Shown here: one piece after another, positions 1 through 9,712 of the stretch
Position numbering within the stretch: the first letter of the stretch is position 1
How the letters are laid out: each line of letters opens with the position of its first letter
Assembly: GCF_009467825.1 (NCBI RefSeq)
Contig: NZ_WIOK01000020.1
Coordinates: 55,528-119,527 of the forward strand
Length of the DNA stretch: 64,000 nucleotides
Source: Cyclobacterium xiamenense
GTDB lineage: Bacteria; Bacteroidota; Bacteroidia; Cytophagales; Cyclobacteriaceae
Reading direction: 5' to 3'
Notes under the pieces: generated by a model
What the model saw: the letters and a program-made list of their open reading frames with translations, nothing else
What the model was told of the DNA's origin: nothing
The model's database searches: none
Translations under genes and position numbers: made by a program

Positions 1-384
1 ACTGGGTAAGGCCCAAAAGGTGGCGAAACGACCTGTTTAACCGTTGGTTTTCCCGGTAACGTTTTTATCCGAATATCTCCTCAATCCCTTTTAGTCAAAT
101 CGTTTTATGCGTTGGTGCGAGGCTGTTGGTATACGTGGAGTGGTACGGTATGCGTTGCCGGTTTTATGGATGCGTGTGAATCATGCATTTGCCAGGTACT
201 CCCGTGGTACCTCCATGTTGAAGTAAACGTTTTCGGGCCTTGCCCATATCGAAACATCAGCGAACCGGTTCAGGAAAGATAATTATTTCCCAGTTCTTAC
301 CTCGCCGTTGAAGATAGGTTTTCTTTTGAGTTTTTTACAAGTAGCTACAAAGAGCTATTGGATTAGGAGGCAAAATAAGCAATT
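1..384. other. Left-edge stretch without a recognised gene
   Basis: I see no convincing reading frame, RNA or repeat in these bases. The last part precedes the BCCT transporter and contains an AGGAGG-like site at about 365-370, which probably serves as its ribosome binding site. The rest may be the regulatory region of that gene or the 3' flank of a gene outside the window. Confidence 0.4.
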
Positions 385-1887
385 GTGTATATTGTGGGTC
401 ATGAACTAATTCAAGAACTTGTGAGCGCTTACCGACAGCCAACTTTTCTCTATTCCTTCCTTGCCAGCCTGCTGTTCCTGCTGATGGCGTTTTTATTTCC
501 TACCGGATTCAGGGAATGGCTCGGAGAAGTAGCGCGCAGCACCCTCTTCTATTTTGGCGATTTCTACCTGCTGCTCGGATTATTTATGGTTCTGGTATTG
601 CTAGGCATCGCCTTGTCTCCCTGGGGGAAAATTACCCTGGGAGAGGGACCTCTGGCCTATGGCTGGTTCTCCTGGGTAGCCATGCTCTACAGCACGGGAA
701 TGGGGGCTGGATTAATGCTTCGAGCGGTTCAGGAACCGGTATTTTACTATACGCAACCGCCACGAGCATCCGAATGGACTCCAGAAGTTTTTGCCTTGGA
801 ATACACTTTTTTCCATTGGGGGCTTACCCCCTGGGCATTTTATGGGATGTTTGGGCTGATCATCGGCTACCTCGTATACGGCAAGTCACGTCGCATGCTT
901 AGTTCCTCCATCCTGAATGACCGGTACCAACGGTCCTGGCTGACAGTCCCTATCGATGTAGTGACCATTCTTAGTACCCTATTTGGGGTGGTAGGAGCGG
1001 TAGGGCTGGGCAGCCGACAGCTACTCGCTGGATTTAGTGAAATCCTGATTCCCATTGAGTTGAGTTACCTAAATAATTCCTACCTGGTGCTTTTTCTGGG
1101 ATCCCTGGCCACCATTTCGGCATTTTCCGGACTAAGTCGGGGTATACGGAACATCTCCCGGTTTAACATTGGAATGGCCCTCTTTCTGCTAGTTTTCACC
1201 TTGGTAGCCGGAGATACCTGGCACATGGCCGTAAACTTTACCTCGGCGCTTGGCGCGTATCTTTACGATTTTTTACCCATGAGCGTAAATGCCGGGGCAA
1301 TGCGGGTATCCGAGGATTTTTTGATGGATTGGACCTATTTCTATTGGGCATTTTGGCTTTCCTGGGCGCCATTTACCGGGGTATTTATCGCCCGGATTTC
1401 CAAAGGCAGAACCTTCCGGGAATTCATCTTTGGGGTTTTATTGGTGCCTTCTCTCGGAACCTTTGCCTGGTTTGCTGTATTTGGAAGCGAAGCCTTTTTG
1501 CAGATCGGATTGCCCGAATCTTACCAGGGGCAGTTTGATTCCCTTTACAACTCAATTTTTCTGTTTTTTAACGGGCTCCCCCTGACGCAATTACTGCAGC
1601 CTCTTTCCTTGTTGCTGGTGTTTACTTTTCTTATCACCTCCATCGACTCTGCAATTTTTGTATTGGGCATGTTTGCCGATAACGGGAACAACGAGCCAAG
1701 AAGGAGAAATTTACTGGTATGGGGAACAATCCTCGTTTTATTTACCGTCGCCACACTCTTTATCGGCAAAGACCAGCTATTGGCCTCCATCAGCCAACTG
1801 TTACTTGTCATGGCCCTGCCTTTTAGTTGGATTTACTTGCTGATGCTGGGTGCATTTCTCTATTCCCTGTACAAAAAAAGCCCATGA
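385..1887 (+). CDS. BCCT-family (betaine/carnitine/choline-type) transporter
   Basis: A 500-residue protein with about twelve hydrophobic segments. The stretch MLYSTGMGAGLMLRAVQEP matches the BCCT signature region in place and pattern (family form GMGIGLLFWGVAEP), and the later W-rich stretch DWTYFYWAFWLSWAPFTG is the conserved BCCT TM8 region. The family moves quaternary amines or related compatible solutes with Na+ or H+; the substrate cannot be read here, and the glycine motif GMGAG differs from canonical betaine carriers. The start is taken as GTG at 385, because an in-frame stop lies at 376 and the AGGAGG-like site at 365-370 sits slightly far upstream; ATT at 382 is the only earlier codon that could be used. 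The 3' end overlaps the next gene by four bases, so the two are probably translationally coupled. Confidence 0.85.
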   Translation: MYIVGHELIQELVSAYRQPTFLYSFLASLLFLLMAFLFPTGFREWLGEVARSTLFYFGDFYLLLGLFMVLVLLGIALSPWGKITLGEGPLAYGWFSWVAMLYSTGMGAGLMLRAVQEPVFYYTQPPRASEWTPEVFALEYTFFHWGLTPWAFYGMFGLIIGYLVYGKSRRMLSSSILNDRYQRSWLTVPIDVVTILSTLFGVVGAVGLGSRQLLAGFSEILIPIELSYLNNSYLVLFLGSLATISAFSGLSRGIRNISRFNIGMALFLLVFTLVAGDTWHMAVNFTSALGAYLYDFLPMSVNAGAMRVSEDFLMDWTYFYWAFWLSWAPFTGVFIARISKGRTFREFIFGVLLVPSLGTFAWFAVFGSEAFLQIGLPESYQGQFDSLYNSIFLFFNGLPLTQLLQPLSLLLVFTFLITSIDSAIFVLGMFADNGNNEPRRRNLLVWGTILVLFTVATLFIGKDQLLASISQLLLVMALPFSWIYLLMLGAFLYSLYKKSP

Positions 1888-2957
1888 TGAGCCTGAAAAC
1901 GAATATCGGATACCAGCTGCTTTACAGCTGCCTGCTGCTACCGCCACTTTTGGCCTGTTCCGCAAGCAAAACCAATGAGACCTTGCCTTCCCTGGACGGG
2001 GAAAAACACAGAGGTGTATGTTGGGTAGCTAGTCCCAACCCCCTGCTGGGCGGAGAACTGGCAGCCCTGTCGGAAACGGGTGCCAGCCATATTTCCCAAA
2101 CGCCTTTTGGCTGGCAGGCCGATATTGCAGCTCCGGAACTGCGTTGGGAAACCCACACGGACAAGATGTGGTGGGGAGAAAGTACCACCGGACTGCAAGC
2201 GACGGTCGATTCGGCAGCTGAATTGGGCCTAAGGAGCATGTTAAAGCCTCATTTATGGGTACGGGGTTCCTGGCCAGGTGAAATCGCCATGAAAACCGAA
2301 ACAGATTGGAAGCGTTGGTTTCACAACTACAAAGAATTTATTCTGTATTATGCCCAGTTTGCAGAGGCAAATGCCCTGCCCCTGCTTTGTGTAGGTACCG
2401 AATTGGAAAAAACGAGTCATCGGGAAAACGATGGGAGAGCCATCATCGCGGCGGTGAGGGAGATTTATTCGGGCAAGCTGACCTACGCCGCCAATTTTAC
2501 TGAATACGAAAAGGTTCGCTTTTGGGACGCGCTGGATTACATAGGCGTGCAGGCCTACTTTCCCTTGGCAGAAGGTTCGGATCCGGATCTGGCTCAGCTG
2601 CACCGGGGTTGGGAAAAAGTATTGCCAACACTGGACAAGGTCAGCCGGAGCTTTCAAAAGCCTATTTTGTTTACCGAACTTGGCTATTGCGATACACGCG
2701 ATGCCGCCCAGGAACCCTGGCTCTGGCCCAACCAGCGAAAGAATGCCACACTATCTCAGGAAATTCAAGCACGTTGCTACCAGGCTTTTTTCGAAGCAGT
2801 CTGGGACAAACCCTGGTTTCAAGGAGTGTATTTCTGGAAATGGTACCCCCGCTCGCGGGATCGCGTACCGGATTTTAGCCCCCAAAACAAACTCGCCCAA
2901 GGGGTCATGAAAGCGTTTTTTAGGGAGCAGGCAGTCTCTGCTAGCGGAAGCCGTTGA
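1884..2957 (+). CDS. GH113-like glycoside hydrolase (TIM barrel), lipoprotein
   Basis: A 357-residue protein starting at the ATGATGA overlap with the transporter. The N terminus has a hydrophobic segment ending in a lipobox (LLAC, Cys25), so it should be a lipoprotein. The fold resembles the GH113 family (beta-mannanase-like TIM barrels): GVCWVAS near the first strand, the helix-linked SMLKPHLWVRGSWPG segment, CVGTELEKT supplying a putative acid/base Glu, and LFTELGYCDT supplying a putative nucleophile Glu. Bacteroidota have many such proteins of unproven substrate, so mannan specificity is only inferred. Pairing with a BCCT transporter rather than a sugar importer is unusual. It converges on the TspO-like gene with 17 bases between. 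Confidence 0.75.
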   Translation: MMSLKTNIGYQLLYSCLLLPPLLACSASKTNETLPSLDGEKHRGVCWVASPNPLLGGELAALSETGASHISQTPFGWQADIAAPELRWETHTDKMWWGESTTGLQATVDSAAELGLRSMLKPHLWVRGSWPGEIAMKTETDWKRWFHNYKEFILYYAQFAEANALPLLCVGTELEKTSHRENDGRAIIAAVREIYSGKLTYAANFTEYEKVRFWDALDYIGVQAYFPLAEGSDPDLAQLHRGWEKVLPTLDKVSRSFQKPILFTELGYCDTRDAAQEPWLWPNQRKNATLSQEIQARCYQAFFEAVWDKPWFQGVYFWKWYPRSRDRVPDFSPQNKLAQGVMKAFFREQAVSASGSR

Positions 2958-2974
2958 GTCGATTCCTCAACGAA

Positions 2975-3775
2975 TCAGTACTTCCATTCTCCTTTTTTCA
3001 TCTTCACCAGTGGGGAGGTGTCTCGGTGGATATAGCCGTGCACACCGGCGGTGAGGAGCAACATCAGGGCCACCGCTGCAGCCAGCATACCGATAGTCGG
3101 CGCTTGCTCCCATTTGCTTACAGCAATGGCTCCAATCCCCCAGGCACCGACCAGGGCCGCTTCGCGCATGTTCCGATACAGGGTCAACAGCATGTATATC
3201 GCCGCTGCTACCAGTAAGATGACCACAGCCCAGACCGTATCGGTTTCCGGTTGGCCGGAGAATCCCAGACTACGCAGGACCACGGAGGTATTGAGCACGG
3301 TGGCCAGTATGACCCAACCGGTGTAAATACAAATGGGCCACCACACCCAAAATAGGATACGCAAAGGAACATCGTCCAATTCTAGCCTGAAGTTGATCAC
3401 CAATCGAATCAAGGCCAGTAACAGGCCAGCGATAAGCAATAGGGATAGCCAAAGATGTCCGGAAGTCCAGGCCCAGACCCAAAGCGCATTGCTTAGATTC
3501 GCCAGTGAAAACCAGATGCCGGCGGGAAGAAGGGCGGTGGCGGAATTTCCCGTCAAATAGCCTTGCCATTGGAATACCAAAAAAGCCAGCCAGCCCAGAT
3601 AGATTAACCCCCAAATGGAAAAGGCGTACCCAGCCGGCGTCAGCAAGGTTTGGTAATCGGCGCTGACCTCACCGACCGTGCTGCCGAAGTAATCCCCGGA
3701 GCTTCCCAGATAATTGAAGAGCAATACTACGAAAAAGGTTACACTATTGATAACTAACAGAGGTAATGGTTTCAT
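2975..3775 (-). CDS. TspO/MBR-related tryptophan-rich membrane protein
   Basis: A 266-residue integral membrane protein rich in Trp, with seven or more hydrophobic segments. The stretch LLTPAGYAFSIWGLIYLGW is typical of the enlarged TspO-like 'tryptophan-rich sensory protein' group, and WVWWPICIYTGWV is another Trp cluster. Classical TspO is about 160 residues with five helices, so this is the longer relative found in many bacteria, whose ligand is not established. It lies 31 bases downstream of the MFS gene on the same strand and may be cotranscribed with it. Confidence 0.7.
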   Translation of the reverse strand: MKPLPLLVINSVTFFVVLLFNYLGSSGDYFGSTVGEVSADYQTLLTPAGYAFSIWGLIYLGWLAFLVFQWQGYLTGNSATALLPAGIWFSLANLSNALWVWAWTSGHLWLSLLLIAGLLLALIRLVINFRLELDDVPLRILFWVWWPICIYTGWVILATVLNTSVVLRSLGFSGQPETDTVWAVVILLVAAAIYMLLTLYRNMREAALVGAWGIGAIAVSKWEQAPTIGMLAAAVALMLLLTAGVHGYIHRDTSPLVKMKKGEWKY

Positions 3776-3806
3776 GATCGATTAATTTTATGGTACGTGT
3801 TTGGGA

Positions 3807-5057
3807 TTAATTTCTCTCCCAGAGGAGTGCGGATTTTTTTATGGCTCGATAGGTCCTTTTGCGTAGCAAAGGCAAACTTTTGGCATAATAACCTGCCAGG
3901 AGCAGCACGCCAATGCTTCCACAGAAGACGGTTAGCGGCGCGCCTATCGTATCGCTTATCCAGCCGATCAAAAAGCTGCCCAGCGACAAGGAACCCATAA
4001 ATAGCATGATGTAAAAGCTCAATACCCGTCCTCGTTTCTCCTCCGGTGAAATCGTCTGAAGCAGGGTATTGGATCCCGTAAATACAATGACCCTGCCCAG
4101 TCCGGTGGTTACCAACGCAAGTAAGGATACCCACAATAGCGTACTAAACGAGAAAACGGCAAGACCGAGTGCAAATAGAAGGGTACCCAGGAGAATCAAT
4201 TTGTCCAAACCCAGTGCATTTTTTTTGGTACTCACAAAAACGGCTCCAATTAGGGAGCCCACCCCAACAGCGCTGGTCATGTATCCAAAAATAACGGCCC
4301 CTCCGTCAAAAACATCCGCAGCAAATACAGGCAAAACCACCATGTACGAGACACCGACCAGGGTAAGTCCGGCCACAAACAGGATGATGAAGCGGATGTG
4401 CCTGGTAGAGATGGCATAGGCTGCGCCTTCGGCAAATTCTTTGGTAAACCGTTTGGCAGGTAGTTTTTTTGGGTTGGGGCGGTAATCAATACCGGAAAAA
4501 AAAGCAACCACAGAAAAGCTTGCCAGCGCATACATCAGAAAACAATACCCTTCTCCGATAAGGGGAATCAACACTCCTGCCAGGGCCGGCCCCAGGATGC
4601 GTGCGGTATTGAATAGGGAGGAGTTTAATGCAATGGCATTTGTTAGGTAGTTTTTATCTTCGACCAGATCGTTGACAAAAGCATGCCTGGAAGGCATTTC
4701 CAGCCCGCTAACCAGACCAAACAGGATTTCCAATCCAAGCAATAGTTCAAAATTTATCTGGTCTGCCAGCGTAAGGAACGCCAATACCGCCGCATTCACG
4801 GCAATGATGGATTGGCACACCATCAGCAAGCGGTGCTTGTTGTACCGATCTGCCAGTACACCAGCTACCGTGGAAAACAGAAAGGCCGAAATTTCCCGCG
4901 AAAAAGAAACCAGGCCCAGGAGCAAGGCAGAACCGGTAATCCGGTATACCAGCCAGCCCACCGCTACCTGTTTCATCATGTTTCCCAGGTTGGAAAAAGC
5001 CTGCCCCGCAAAGAAAAACCGGTAATTTTTTGAGGACAGTGACTTAAAAATCATCAT
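3807..5057 (-). CDS. MFS transporter, EntS/MFS_3-like exporter
   Basis: A 416-residue major facilitator protein with about twelve membrane segments. The N terminus (KNYRFFFAGQAFSNLGNMM followed by VAVGWLVYRITGSALLLG) and the loop 2-3 motif GVLADRYNKHRLL are those of the EntS-like MFS_3 group, which mostly export small molecules such as siderophores, drugs or metabolites. Substrate unknown. It reads toward the TspO-like gene and away from the GH3-family gene's 3' end, with 99 bases between stop of the latter and its own start, so these three minus-strand genes could form one transcription unit. Confidence 0.85.
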   Translation of the reverse strand: MMIFKSLSSKNYRFFFAGQAFSNLGNMMKQVAVGWLVYRITGSALLLGLVSFSREISAFLFSTVAGVLADRYNKHRLLMVCQSIIAVNAAVLAFLTLADQINFELLLGLEILFGLVSGLEMPSRHAFVNDLVEDKNYLTNAIALNSSLFNTARILGPALAGVLIPLIGEGYCFLMYALASFSVVAFFSGIDYRPNPKKLPAKRFTKEFAEGAAYAISTRHIRFIILFVAGLTLVGVSYMVVLPVFAADVFDGGAVIFGYMTSAVGVGSLIGAVFVSTKKNALGLDKLILLGTLLFALGLAVFSFSTLLWVSLLALVTTGLGRVIVFTGSNTLLQTISPEEKRGRVLSFYIMLFMGSLSLGSFLIGWISDTIGAPLTVFCGSIGVLLLAGYYAKSLPLLRKRTYRAIKKSALLWERN

Positions 5058-5156
5058 GGTGTTTCCAGGTAGTTCCTTTCTTTACGATTGCTTCCTCCCC
5101 AGGAGATTACACTCAAATGTAAAGCTATTTTGGCAGAAACCTGTGGAAAATCGGTT

Positions 5157-6695
5157 TCAGTATTGCTGCAGGTATCCCGCTTCTTCCAAAAACGATTCCC
5201 AATCAACAAAGGTATTTTCTTTCATGACGCGGGGAAATTTCGTTTGCCCGCCTTTCTTTTTTTGTTTTTCACTGTATGCAATAAAGGCTCCGGCCGGAAT
5301 CAGTATGGCTTCTACCGATTCCAGCGCTTTTTTTCGGGCAACCTGGTAGTTTTTATTGGTTTCCTTCAGGAATTGATCCAAAAATTCCGTTACCTCCCGA
5401 TTCTCCGCCTCTCCGGATTCCTTTCCCAGGTACCAACGATGGAGGTAGGCGCCGTTTTCCTGAACCGCACTCACGGTATATTCCGGGACGGCCAGGCCGA
5501 ATTTTTCCTGAAGCGCTTCCATCGCCTGGTCCATTTGGTGAACACTTAGCTGGCTTCCGACCACATTTAGGAAAAACTTGGTACGCCCGGTGATTTTGAT
5601 TTCCGCTTGCTCTTTGTCGGTAAACGCTACGGTGTCACCGATCATGTACCGCCAGGCTCCGGCTACGGTAGAAATGATCAAGATGTATTCGGTGTTTTCT
5701 TTTACTTCACCGATGGTCAAGGCTTTTGCATCGGGTCGAACACTTCCTTTTTCGTCTAGATTTTCGGGCGTAAATGGAACAAACTCAAAAAAGACGCCAT
5801 TGTCCAACACCAATCCCATCGAATCCGTTTCGGGTCTTTGTTGAAAGGCAAGAAACCCCTCCGAAGCCAGGTAGGTGTCGATGTATACCAGGGGATGTCT
5901 CAGGTTTTTCTCGAAACTTTTTCGGTGGGGTTCAAATGCCACGCCGCCGGGCGTGTATACCTTCAAGTTGGGCCATAGGTCATGGATCGTCTCCACCTGA
6001 TGGTAGGCAATCACCCGTTTCATCATCAATTCAATCCAGGAAGGGATACCGGAAATGCTGCCGATATCCCAGTCCCTGGCTTGTTCGGCTATCTTCTCGA
6101 TGCGCTCGTCCCAATCTTCGATGGCAGCGATTTCCGGGCCGGGTTTGTAGAAATTGCTGAACCAAAAAGGAATCTGGCTGGCACTGATACCACTTATTTC
6201 GCCTTCCAGAAAGCCTTCGTTTTCTTTTAGGTCCGTTGAACTTCCCAGCATCATGATTTGTCGTTCGAAAAAGTCCGCCGGAAGGTCGTAATGGGACAGG
6301 CTCATGATTTGCTGGACCCCCGTTTTCCGTATGGCATCGAGCATGTCGTCCGTCACGGGAATGTATTTGCTTTTGCTGGTCGTTCCGGAACTAACCGCAA
6401 AAAAGCGGTTGATCCCCGGCCAGGTGATGTCCCGATGCCCCTCCCGGATTTTGCACCACCACTGTGCATACAGGGTATCGTAATCAAAAAACGGCACGTT
6501 GGTTTGAAACCCGGAGATGGGGTTTTCGGCACCGAGCAGAAGGTCAAATCCATGGTACTTCCCAAAGGAGGTATCTTTGGCCTTCTCCAGCAATTCCTTT
6601 AATACTTTTTCCTGTTTTTCAATGGGGGTAGCGTCGGAATTCAACTTTCCTCCCAGTTCGATTGCTTTTTTTACTAGTTCACCAATTACGGGCAT
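5157..6695 (-). CDS. GH3 (auxin-responsive promoter) family protein, acyl-adenylating enzyme
   Basis: A 512-residue member of the GH3 acyl-acid-amido-synthetase family (not glycoside hydrolase 3). The ATP-binding motif VSSGTTSKSKYIPVT is clear, and YIDTYLASEGFLAFQ corresponds to the second nucleotide-binding motif. ITGRTKFFLNVVGSQLS is the hinge and C-terminal entry. Plant members conjugate amino acids to carboxylic acid hormones; the role of the common Bacteroidota version is unknown. The C terminus is complete. The gene is divergent from the operon starting at 6864 with 168 bases between. Confidence 0.88.
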   Translation of the reverse strand: MPVIGELVKKAIELGGKLNSDATPIEKQEKVLKELLEKAKDTSFGKYHGFDLLLGAENPISGFQTNVPFFDYDTLYAQWWCKIREGHRDITWPGINRFFAVSSGTTSKSKYIPVTDDMLDAIRKTGVQQIMSLSHYDLPADFFERQIMMLGSSTDLKENEGFLEGEISGISASQIPFWFSNFYKPGPEIAAIEDWDERIEKIAEQARDWDIGSISGIPSWIELMMKRVIAYHQVETIHDLWPNLKVYTPGGVAFEPHRKSFEKNLRHPLVYIDTYLASEGFLAFQQRPETDSMGLVLDNGVFFEFVPFTPENLDEKGSVRPDAKALTIGEVKENTEYILIISTVAGAWRYMIGDTVAFTDKEQAEIKITGRTKFFLNVVGSQLSVHQMDQAMEALQEKFGLAVPEYTVSAVQENGAYLHRWYLGKESGEAENREVTEFLDQFLKETNKNYQVARKKALESVEAILIPAGAFIAYSEKQKKKGGQTKFPRVMKENTFVDWESFLEEAGYLQQY

Positions 6696-6863
6696 AATGC
6701 TATTGCTAAGAATGATTCATGTGGGTTAATGGCTATTCCGGAACAATTATCAGACCAGAAATTTCGTTGCGTAGAGGAAGGTGAATGGACCGATTCTGTT
6801 CCCAAAAATTGTACGCATGAAATATTTTAATTACATTATCCCCAACAAATTATCCACGTTCCC

Positions 6864-7391
6864 ATGATACACTCTATAAGCGAATATTACAAAAGCAGTC
6901 CGGCTTTGTTTGTGTTTATGACATTAACGGCTGCCGTTCTGTTTCCCTTGCTGGTCCACGTAGCCCCTCCGATACAGGGAAGCCCCACGGGCGCCGTTCT
7001 TTTGCCCCTGTTTTACGTTCCGTTGATTGCCCTGGTCCTGACAGACAAGGTGCCGGCTTTACTGGCCGCTATCGTTTCTCCTTCGTTGAATTTTTTAATT
7101 ACCGGAAACGAGCAATGGTCACTTTTGCTACTCCTAACGGTTGAATTGACCGTTTTTACCCTGATACTCCAGTTTCTGTTCTCCAGAGGAAGGTCGTATT
7201 GGGCAGTGATTACCGCCATTGTACTCGCCAAAGCACTGGGTGCCGGACTTATCCTGGCCTTTGGCCTGATGCCGGTCGCACCCTTTGCCTATTTCAGCCA
7301 ATCCTTATCTACCGGATTGCCTGGGATACTGATGCTGCTGTTGTTGGGTTTTTTGTTACTGGGCAAGAAAAAAAATCCAACCCGTACCTAA
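6864..7391 (+). CDS. Small six-helix membrane protein, possible ECF transporter S component
   Basis: A 175-residue protein that is almost entirely membrane-embedded, with about six hydrophobic segments and short loops. Size and topology fit the substrate-binding S component of energy-coupling-factor vitamin transporters, and the early segment (LTAAVLFPLLVHVAPP then GAVLLPLFYVPLIALVL) resembles how such proteins begin. I do not recognise a specific S family, so the assignment rests on topology and on neighbours: a phosphoribosyltransferase 33 bases downstream, then a TonB-dependent receptor. No ECF ATPase or T component is in the window; S components often share a module encoded elsewhere. It might instead be an unrelated permease. 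Confidence 0.5.
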   Translation: MIHSISEYYKSSPALFVFMTLTAAVLFPLLVHVAPPIQGSPTGAVLLPLFYVPLIALVLTDKVPALLAAIVSPSLNFLITGNEQWSLLLLLTVELTVFTLILQFLFSRGRSYWAVITAIVLAKALGAGLILAFGLMPVAPFAYFSQSLSTGLPGILMLLLLGFLLLGKKKNPTRT

Positions 7392-7424
7392 AAGCGAATG
7401 CTTCTCAGGCCTTAAAATGAACCT

Positions 7425-7847
7425 ATGTCGGAAAAATTGGATATTTCTTTTGATGCCATCAGTGAAGCACTGCACGGATTTGACTTTCCGGAAGTAGATC
7501 TGGTTCTGGGAATCGCCAGGGGAGGAACACCCCCTGCCTGCATGATTGCGCATCAGCTGGGAGCGGCGTTGAAAATTGTCCGCATTAGTCACCGAAACGA
7601 TGCCAACGAGCCATTGTACCAGGAACCAGTGGTTGTTTCTGATTTTGACTGGGATTTATTTAGCCACCACCGGATCCTGATCGTGGACGACGTATCGGTC
7701 ACCGGAAAAACCATGGCGGCGGTGAAGGAACGGCTTTCCGGCCACGAAGTACACACGTTTGTTTTGAAAGGGACAGCAGACTACGTCTTGTTTCCCAAAG
7801 TAAAGTCTTGTGTGGCCTGGCCCTGGAAAAACACGATCGATGCATGA
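7425..7847 (+). CDS. Phosphoribosyltransferase-domain protein
   Basis: A 140-residue type I phosphoribosyltransferase. The PRPP loop ILIVDDVSVTGKTM is intact, with the two acidic residues followed by the T-G-K-T phosphate-binding turn, and VDLVLGIARGGTPPACMIA is the usual pyrophosphate-loop region. The family joins a nucleobase or similar nitrogen base to PRPP, or acts as a regulator. The acceptor is unknown. The stop codon overlaps the start of the TonB receptor (ATGA), and the membrane protein lies just upstream, which suggests trapping of an imported base inside the cell. Confidence 0.8.
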   Translation: MSEKLDISFDAISEALHGFDFPEVDLVLGIARGGTPPACMIAHQLGAALKIVRISHRNDANEPLYQEPVVVSDFDWDLFSHHRILIVDDVSVTGKTMAAVKERLSGHEVHTFVLKGTADYVLFPKVKSCVAWPWKNTIDA

Positions 7848-9712
7848 AAACCCCTACCTTTTGCTACCTGCTCCTGCTCTTTTCCGGTTGGGCAAGCTCC
7901 CTGCAAGCCCAGGAACCGGATTCGCTTGGCATGTCCCTGGATCAGGTCGTGGTGACGGGCACCCGGGCGGCGCGGGCTGCATCCCAGGTTTCCGCCAGTA
8001 TTTCCATCATTGATCGGGATCAATTGGACCAATCTTCCCATATCAACGTGTTGCCTTCCATCGTACCTCATGTTCCAGGACTGCTGTTGAACGACCGATC
8101 CACGGTAGGCTTCGGGGTGGGGCCCGGGTCGGGTGGAAACCTTTCGATCCGGGGAATAAGCGGCACGCCTAACAACCGGATTTTGGTGCTCATTGATGGC
8201 CAACCGCAGTTTATGGGGATATTCAGTCACCCAATTGCAGACGCCTATCACGCAACAGACATCGAACGCGTAGAAGTGATTCGGGGTGCGGCCTCTGTGC
8301 TGTACGGCAGTAACGCAATGGGAGGCGCCATCAATCTGATCACGGCAAAAAACAATTCACCTGGCTGGACGGGTCAGGCAGCGGCTACCGCGGGCTCTTT
8401 TGGTACCCGAACGCTTTCAGGAAAGCTATCTTTCCAATCGGGAAAATGGGAATCCGTGATTTCATTGAACCATGGAGCGACCGATGGATTCCGGGACGAT
8501 GCTGCAGACGGCTTTTCCAATACCTCTGTGTTTTATAAACTGACGCATCGCCTCGGAGACGGACTTTCGCTGGCCGGTGACGTACAACTGTCAGATGCCA
8601 GCTACCAGCATCCAGGTACAGTGGAGGCACCGCTTTCCGATGATCAGCGGGATTACCGGAGGGGAAGGGTAGCGCTGGGACTGACAAACGAAGGAGACAA
8701 AGCTTCCGGAGCAGTACTGTTGTACCACAATTTTGGTGAACACCGATTTACTACCGGATTTGAATCCGTGGATTTTAACCAGGGGCTGTCCCTGTACCAA
8801 AACCTAAAACTGGTGCCCGGGCAAACGCTCACAGTGGGAGTGGAGCACAGCCGCTTCGGGGGAGAAGCCAACAACGACCGACTTCCTCCACCCGCTGCGA
8901 TCGGTTTGGATGCCACGCATCGGGTACGGCAGACGGAAGTATACCTACAGGTCCAACAGGCTTTTTGGCAAAAGCTGCACCTCAATGCCGGTGTTCGGGA
9001 GGTATACAATTCCCAGTTTGGCAATATGACCGTACCTGGATTTGGTCTTTCCTTCGAGGTAAATCCCCGCAGCGTCCTTAAGGCATCCTCTTCTCGGGCG
9101 TTTCGAAGCCCATCGGTTGTGGATCTTTTTCTTTTTCCCCCATCCAACATGGAATTGCGCCCCGAATCCTTGTGGAACCACGAATTGGGGTTTCTCCGGA
9201 GCTTTTCTGGCGGAAAATGGGATTTGGAGTTGGTGCTTTACTATACCAAAGGAGATAACCTCATTCAGGTGGATGCGGAAGGTGGACCACCGCGAAACAG
9301 GAATACCGGGGCCTTTCGAAACAAGGGCCTGGAAAGTCAGGTAAATTTCAAGCCAACTGGGGATTTGGGATTTCTTTTTAGTTATAATTTTGCAGATGTG
9401 TCTGAAAATGTGTTGTTTACACCCAGGCATTACGTGAAATTACAAATGAACGGGCAGTTGGGGAAATTTCAGATCGTTCCTTTTGTGCAGCAGGTTTTTG
9501 GTCTTCGCAATTCGCTGGTTAGTGAAGCAGAATCCGAAACCTACAGCTTGCTGAATCTACAGGTAAATTACCAGATCACGGCCAGGTTGCGTGCCCATGT
9601 GCTGGGAAATAATTTATTGGACAGTAACTACCAATTGGAAAACGGGTATCCCATGCCGGGAATAAACATGGCTGCTGGAATAAACTATCAATTTAAACCC
9701 AAAAACAAATGA
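7844..9712 (+). CDS. TonB-dependent outer-membrane receptor
   Basis: A 622-residue receptor starting at the ATGA overlap with the phosphoribosyltransferase; a longer in-frame start would run into that gene. It has a signal peptide (about residues 1-22, ending LQAQ). The plug domain follows, with LDQVVVTGTRA, SIRGISGTPNNRILVLIDG and the strongly conserved IERVEVIRGAASVLYGSNAMGG split across about residues 130-160. A beta-barrel of alternating strands ends at IAMGINYQF-like aromatic residues (final residues AAGINYQFKPKNK). There is no carboxypeptidase-like N-terminal extension and no SusD partner, so this is a siderophore/vitamin-type receptor rather than a SusC. It overlaps the downstream reductase by four bases. 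Confidence 0.9.
   Translation: MKTPTFCYLLLLFSGWASSLQAQEPDSLGMSLDQVVVTGTRAARAASQVSASISIIDRDQLDQSSHINVLPSIVPHVPGLLLNDRSTVGFGVGPGSGGNLSIRGISGTPNNRILVLIDGQPQFMGIFSHPIADAYHATDIERVEVIRGAASVLYGSNAMGGAINLITAKNNSPGWTGQAAATAGSFGTRTLSGKLSFQSGKWESVISLNHGATDGFRDDAADGFSNTSVFYKLTHRLGDGLSLAGDVQLSDASYQHPGTVEAPLSDDQRDYRRGRVALGLTNEGDKASGAVLLYHNFGEHRFTTGFESVDFNQGLSLYQNLKLVPGQTLTVGVEHSRFGGEANNDRLPPPAAIGLDATHRVRQTEVYLQVQQAFWQKLHLNAGVREVYNSQFGNMTVPGFGLSFEVNPRSVLKASSSRAFRSPSVVDLFLFPPSNMELRPESLWNHELGFLRSFSGGKWDLELVLYYTKGDNLIQVDAEGGPPRNRNTGAFRNKGLESQVNFKPTGDLGFLFSYNFADVSENVLFTPRHYVKLQMNGQLGKFQIVPFVQQVFGLRNSLVSEAESETYSLLNLQVNYQITARLRAHVLGNNLLDSNYQLENGYPMPGINMAAGINYQFKPKNK

Noticed and set aside
6696..6863. Vitamin riboswitch upstream of the TonB operon
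   Set aside because: No cobalamin-box, thi-box or purine-riboswitch core could be recognised in the 168 bases.
7844..9712. SusC-type polysaccharide receptor
   Set aside because: It lacks the N-terminal carboxypeptidase-like domain, is short, and has no SusD gene next to it.
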